In this document: piece after piece, positions 60,465 to 64,000 of the stretch
Layout of the letters: every line of letters starts with the position of its first letter
Numbering within the stretch: the stretch's first letter is position 1
Assembly (NCBI RefSeq): GCF_000421185.1
Contig: NZ_ATWJ01000007.1
Span: 124,001-188,000, forward strand
Source: Ornithinimicrobium pekingense DSM 21552
GTDB lineage: Bacteria > Actinomycetota > Actinomycetes > Actinomycetales > Dermatophilaceae
Length of the DNA stretch: 64,000 nt
Reading direction: 5' to 3'
Made by a program: the position numbers and the translations under genes
Notes under the pieces: generated by a model
The model's input: the letters and a program-made list of their open reading frames with translations, nothing else
The model's database searches: none
What the model was told of the DNA's origin: nothing

Positions 60465-61675
60465 GGGTGCAGTCCTTCCTCGAGGGAGCGCAGCTCCCGG
60501 GCGGTGGTCACGAGTGCCGTGTCGTCGGCGGCGGAGGGGTCGGTGAGCAGGCGGCGCACCTCGTCGGGCGGTCGTCCGGCGGCGTCGGCGACGGCGCGGA
60601 CGAGGTCGTCCGGCGCGACGGGAGCGGGCAGGCCGAGCCGTGCGGCGAGCCGTCGCCGCGCCTCGTCCTGCAGGGCGGCCAGGGCGTGGCCGCGGTCGCG
60701 TCCCTCGCGGTAGAGCCGTCCCCGGTTGCGGGTCGTCTCCGCCGCGTGGACGACGGCCGGCAGCGGCTCGGTGACCACGGGGCCGAGGCGCCGGCCCTGC
60801 ACCAGCGCCAGGGCCAGCACGGCGGCCCCCAGCAGCACCACGACGGCGGTCAGGTTGCGGGGCAGGACGTCCCACAGGCCGGCGGGAGCGGCGCCCACCT
60901 CCGCGTCACCGGGCTGGGGCACGACCCACAGCAGCTCGGGGCCGTCGCCGAGCAGACGCAGCGCGAGGGCGGCGTGCGCCTCCTCGGTGACGTGGGCGTT
61001 GGTCAGGGCGGTGCCGAAGCCGACCAGGGTCGTGGGCGGGCGGTCGGCGGTCGCCGGGAACGTCAGCAGTGCGCCCGCGCGGGCGCCGCCGGCGCCGTGC
61101 CCGAGGCCCGGCGGGTAGCACGCGGTCACGGTGCCCCGGTCGGCGCCGGTGGCCTCGAGCATGACGTCCCAGCGCCCGAGCCGGTCGCCGTCCCGGACGA
61201 GGGGATCGGTGCAGTCGGCCTGCAGCGGCGGACCTCCACCGGGCTCGACGTCGACGTCGAGACCCAGGGTCTCACCGGGAGCCGCGTCGGCGTCCGGCAC
61301 CACGACGACCAGCCGTCGGGCCTCACGGGTGTGGGCCGTGAGCTCGGCTGCCGCCTCGGGGCTCAGGTATGCGGTGTGGGGGAGCAGCACCGTCGCCCCG
61401 GGCCCGACCTGCTCCTCCAGCAGGGCTCGGGTGCCCGGGACGACACGGACGTCGACGCCCTGGTCCTGCAGCACCCGGGCGAGGGCCCGGGCCCCCTCCC
61501 GGCCCGGGTTGTCCGGGCCGAGCGGCTCGCCCGACGGGGTGCTGGTGAGCAGGGAGGCCAGCACGGTGGCGGCGAGCAGCAGCACCGCCCACGGCCCCCA
61601 CCGGCGCAGCAGCCTGCGCCCGCGGCGCGCGGCCGGCGGCGTCGGCGCGGGGGCCTCCGGGGCGGGTGCGCTCAC
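60461..61675 (-). CDS. DUF4350 domain membrane protein
   Basis: A 404-residue protein with a Pro/Ala-rich N-terminus, one transmembrane helix (about 29-48, WGPWAVLLLAATVLASLL), an extracytoplasmic domain (about 55-265) and a second helix (about 272-292). A cytoplasmic C-terminal region follows with ETTRNRGRLYREGRDRGHAL and a helical end. This matches DUF4350 proteins, which recur in actinobacterial MoxR-DUF58-DUF4129 operons and have no known activity. Both ends overlap neighbouring genes by four bases. Confidence 0.82.
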
Positions 61676-62328
61676 CGGGTCGCCTCGGACGACAGGTCCC
61701 CGAGCCCGGGCAGCACCGGTCGCGCCGAAGCGACGCGGCGCTCGAGCTCGATCACGGTGGCGACCTCGCCCGCGGAGGGTCGGTGGGTGCCGTAGCGGAC
61801 GGCGTCGAAGGCGTCGGCGGCGGCGGCCAGCGCACCCGCCTCCCGGGGGAGGACCGGGGCGAGCACCAGGGACACCTCGTGCGCGGTGCGCCCCGGGCGG
61901 TCGTCGACGAGGGTGCGCTCGACGGCGCCGGCGGCGATCGCGCGGTAGGCGTCCAGCAGGGCCGCGGCGCAGTTCCCGGCGGCGGCCGCTGCGTCTGCCC
62001 GCCGGCGGTACTGCGCGGCCGTCACCCCGGTCTCCTCCAGCACGGCCCCGCGGGGTCCTGCGGCAGCAAGGGCACCACGACGCCACCGGTCCCGGGCGGC
62101 GAAGAGGACGACGGCGGCGGCGGCCAGCAGGACCACGCCCAGCAGGGCCCAGGCGGCCCATCCGGGGAGCCGGCCCGGGAGGTCGAGGTAGGGCAGGTGG
62201 TCGCTCACCCATCTCCAGACGCGCAGGACGAGGGACTCCCGCACCTCGTAGTCCGGGGCGCGCAGCTCCTCCTCCAGCCAGCGGCGCGCCTCGTCGCGGT
62301 CCGGGTCGACCGGGCTGCCCGTCCTCAC
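61672..62328 (-). CDS. DUF4129 domain membrane protein
   Basis: A 218-residue protein. The N-terminal segment EARRWLEEELRAPDYEVRES is outside or near the membrane, one transmembrane helix lies at about 58-80, and the cytoplasmic C-terminal DUF4129 domain (about 95-215) holds AALLDAYRAIAAGAVERTLVDD and DRPGRTAHEVS. The layout resembles the C-terminal part of transglutaminase-like proteins that partner MoxR and DUF58, but no transglutaminase domain is present here. The GTG start is 13 bases after the upstream gene. Confidence 0.82.
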   Translation of the reverse strand: MRTGSPVDPDRDEARRWLEEELRAPDYEVRESLVLRVWRWVSDHLPYLDLPGRLPGWAAWALLGVVLLAAAAVVLFAARDRWRRGALAAAGPRGAVLEETGVTAAQYRRRADAAAAAGNCAAALLDAYRAIAAGAVERTLVDDRPGRTAHEVSLVLAPVLPREAGALAAAADAFDAVRYGTHRPSAGEVATVIELERRVASARPVLPGLGDLSSEATR

Positions 62329-62341
62329 CGCACGGCCCCGG

Positions 62342-63454
62342 TCAGGACCGTCGCGCGGCGGCCCGGGCCTGGGCCGCCCTCAGGAGCGCGGTCTCCAGAC
62401 CCTCCCGCCGGATCCGCTGGTCGAGGTAGAGCAGGGCCGTGACGCCTGCGGTGAAGGGGATGGCGAAGGAGCCGACGACGAGCTGGACCAGGTGGTCCAC
62501 CCCGAGCAGCACCGGGCTGAACAGGCCCTCGTCGCTGAGCAGGTCGAACCCGCCCAGCATCATCGCGGCGATGCTCACGGGAACCTGCACCGCGGAGGTG
62601 AAGATCCCCGTCAGGATGCTCGCCAGCAGTGTGATGCCCACGACCCGCCACCCCTGGCCGCCTCTGGTCAGCGACCAGGCGCGCCGGATACCGCGCCACG
62701 GACCCACACGCTCGAGCACGACGGCGGCGGGCGCGAGGGACATGCGGATGCCGGCCCACACCAGCAGCAGGACCAGGGACAGCATCCCGACCACCGTGAC
62801 CGCGACGAGGGCGAGGTCGCCCCCGGCCTCCGAGGCCAGCCAGCCGAGCAGCACGAAACCCACGACGGACACCACCGCCACCCCGCCGAGCAGCAACGAC
62901 ATCAGCAGCAGGTTGGCCAGGAGGGCCGGCAGCCGGCCGCGGACGACCCGCCAGGTCTCCCCGAGCCCGGCGCGGTCACCGAGCACGGCCTCACCGACGA
63001 CGTGGACGATCATGCCGGTCAGCGCGACCGACCCGAGCACGGAGAAGAGCAGGGCGACCAGCGTCAGCAGGACGCTGCGGTCCTCCGGGGCCAGTCCGCC
63101 GACCTGCAGGACGGCGAGGGACCCCAGGTAGGAGGGGACGAGCAGCAGGGCCAGCACGAGGAAGCCGGTGCCGACCGTCGCCCCGGGGTTGCGCCGCATC
63201 GTCTGCAGGGCGCCGCCGAAGACGTCACCGATCCCGAGCGGGCGCAGGGGGACGATGCCCGGCTGGTGCAGGCGCGCCAGCTCCTCTGGAGGCAGCTGGT
63301 GCCAGGCACCGGCCGGGGTGCCGGGGCCGGGTGCCGGCACGGGCGGCGGCGCTCCCCAGCCGGGTGCCGACGCGGGCGGTGGCGCGGCCCGGCGGGGCGG
63401 GGTGCCGGACGGCGGGACGTCGTCACCGGGCGGGCGGCCGGGCTGGTCGGTCAT
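62342..63454 (-). CDS. Polytopic membrane protein (GPDPase membrane-domain family)
   Basis: A 370-residue protein with a long Pro/Ala/Gly N-terminus (about 1-60), then PGIVPLRPLGIGDVFGGALQTMRRNPGAT, which leads into about six hydrophobic helices. This pattern is annotated as the membrane domain of glycerophosphoryl diester phosphodiesterase, but no phosphodiesterase catalytic domain is present, so enzymatic activity is unlikely. It lies upstream of the DUF4129-DUF4350-MoxR-DUF58 genes on the same strand and probably belongs to that unit. It overlaps the uridine kinase gene by 32 bases. Confidence 0.78.
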   Translation of the reverse strand: MTDQPGRPPGDDVPPSGTPPRRAAPPPASAPGWGAPPPVPAPGPGTPAGAWHQLPPEELARLHQPGIVPLRPLGIGDVFGGALQTMRRNPGATVGTGFLVLALLLVPSYLGSLAVLQVGGLAPEDRSVLLTLVALLFSVLGSVALTGMIVHVVGEAVLGDRAGLGETWRVVRGRLPALLANLLLMSLLLGGVAVVSVVGFVLLGWLASEAGGDLALVAVTVVGMLSLVLLLVWAGIRMSLAPAAVVLERVGPWRGIRRAWSLTRGGQGWRVVGITLLASILTGIFTSAVQVPVSIAAMMLGGFDLLSDEGLFSPVLLGVDHLVQLVVGSFAIPFTAGVTALLYLDQRIRREGLETALLRAAQARAAARRS

Positions 63455-64000
63455 CCCGCGGCTCCTCCTGTGCGTGGTGTGCTGGCCGGCCCGCAGGATG
63501 GTGCGCGCCGGGTGCCAGCAGGTCCTCGGCCAGGCGCTCGGCGACCTTGGCCCGCACCGGCAGGGCCCCCAGGGCCTGCTGGGCGGCCACGATACCCGGC
63601 TCCGCCCGGCGCAGGACGTGACCCCTGCGCCACAGCGTCAGCGGCGGCTTGCGGCGTTCGGCCAGGTCACGGGTGAGGCGCCGCACGAAGGTGACCCAGG
63701 GGCGGTGGTGGACGCTCCAGGCCTGCGCGAGCAGCCCCCGTTCCCGCAGCGGGGCGACGGCGTGCGCGGCGAAGATGCCCTCCGCCACGACGACCGGGGC
63801 GTCGTCGAGCTCGACGACGTGCCGACCGGTGATGCTGGAGCTGGAGATGTCGTAGAGCGGCACGGCGGCGGTGCCCGTGCGGCACAGCTCCTCCATCGCC
63901 GCCACCGCGGCCTCCAGGTCCCAGGAGCGCACGTCGTCCCAGTCGACGAGGCCGAGCGGGCTCATCGGCAGGCCGGGGTCGCCGCCCTCGCGGTAGAAGT
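63423..64000 (-). CDS. Uridine kinase-like protein (5' end beyond the window)
   Basis: The C-terminal 192 codons of a P-loop nucleoside kinase. The window edge carries DFYREGGDPGLP-like residues, then GLVDWDDVRSWD, VPLYDISSSSITG, VVVAEGIFAA (Walker B region) and TLWRRG, all typical of actinobacterial uridine kinases that phosphorylate uridine. The P-loop itself is off the window, so activity cannot be checked. The C-terminus is basic and Pro/His-rich. It overlaps the next gene by 32 bases. It fits the nucleoside salvage theme of the region. Confidence 0.78.
   Translation of the reverse strand, partial: FYREGGDPGLPMSPLGLVDWDDVRSWDLEAAVAAMEELCRTGTAAVPLYDISSSSITGRHVVELDDAPVVVAEGIFAAHAVAPLRERGLLAQAWSVHHRPWVTFVRRLTRDLAERRKPPLTLWRRGHVLRRAEPGIVAAQQALGALPVRAKVAERLAEDLLAPGAHHPAGRPAHHAQEEPRDDRPARPPAR

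Overview
The window is a gene-dense, very GC-rich stretch of an actinobacterial chromosome. Frequent GTG starts, a WhiB regulator, a SigD/anti-sigma pair, MurT/GatD, PerM, DUF3017 and DUF222-HNH proteins all point to Actinomycetota. Micrococcales near Intrasporangiaceae or Ornithinimicrobiaceae is my best guess, but that is inference. No tRNA, rRNA, CRISPR array, prophage or insertion sequence was seen. No intergenic gap exceeds about 260 bases; the two largest (33131-33385 and 39619-39837) hold only promoter and leader sequence.

Layout. 0-4.6 kb: tsaB (5' end missing), rimI and tsaD (tRNA t6A synthesis), a SAM methyltransferase and a phospholipase-D/cardiolipin-synthase-type enzyme. 4.6-6.8 kb: groES-groEL1 under two CIRCE operators, ending in a strong hairpin. 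6.85-12.8 kb: a WhiB3-like regulator, sigD, its membrane anti-sigma factor, guaB, a LigB-type dioxygenase and guaB3. From memory, tsaB-rimI-tsaD-groES-groEL1-whiB3-sigD-rsdA-guaB2-guaB3 is also the Mycobacterium order. 12.7-19.2 kb: a membrane-anchored beta-propeller, SURF1, DUF3817, guaA, and murT-gatD (peptidoglycan amidation). 19.25-21.1 kb: three overlapping membrane-protein genes including a flippase-like protein. 21.2-31 kb: pcrA, a free B12-binding mutase subunit, sucCD, perM, purN, a ZTP riboswitch with purH, and an ACT-domain protein. 30.9-39.6 kb: folD, DUF3017, mdh, a LysM protein, a 2H phosphoesterase, an alpha-mannosyltransferase, a GDP-mannose pyrophosphorylase, pyrD and the large subunit of an acyl-CoA mutase. 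39.8-55.2 kb: an M20 amidohydrolase and a nucleoside-handling block (BMP-family ABC transporter, cdd, deoA, deoC, adenosine deaminase), interrupted by two unknown genes, a DUF222-HNH pair and a cupin. 55.2-64 kb: RDD, SpoIIM-like, a CDF transporter, and the MoxR-DUF58-DUF4350-DUF4129 set with a membrane protein and a uridine kinase cut by the window end.

How the genes work together. Purine synthesis (guaB, guaA, purN, purH), one-carbon supply (folD), pyrimidine synthesis (pyrD) and nucleoside uptake and salvage (ABC transporter, cdd, deoA, deoC, add, udk) recur through the window. The split B12 mutase can deliver succinyl-CoA to SucCD, with Mdh further along the same cycle. Many genes have a TANNNT -10 hexamer six to seven bases before the start codon, so leaderless transcripts look common.

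I did not find a clearly new multi-gene system. The points most worth a second look are the split mutase, a MurT without its zinc-ribbon cysteines, a compound inverted repeat before purN, overlapping divergent -10 elements, an over-used GGTATG/CATACC word, and the anchored propeller between guaB3 and SURF1.
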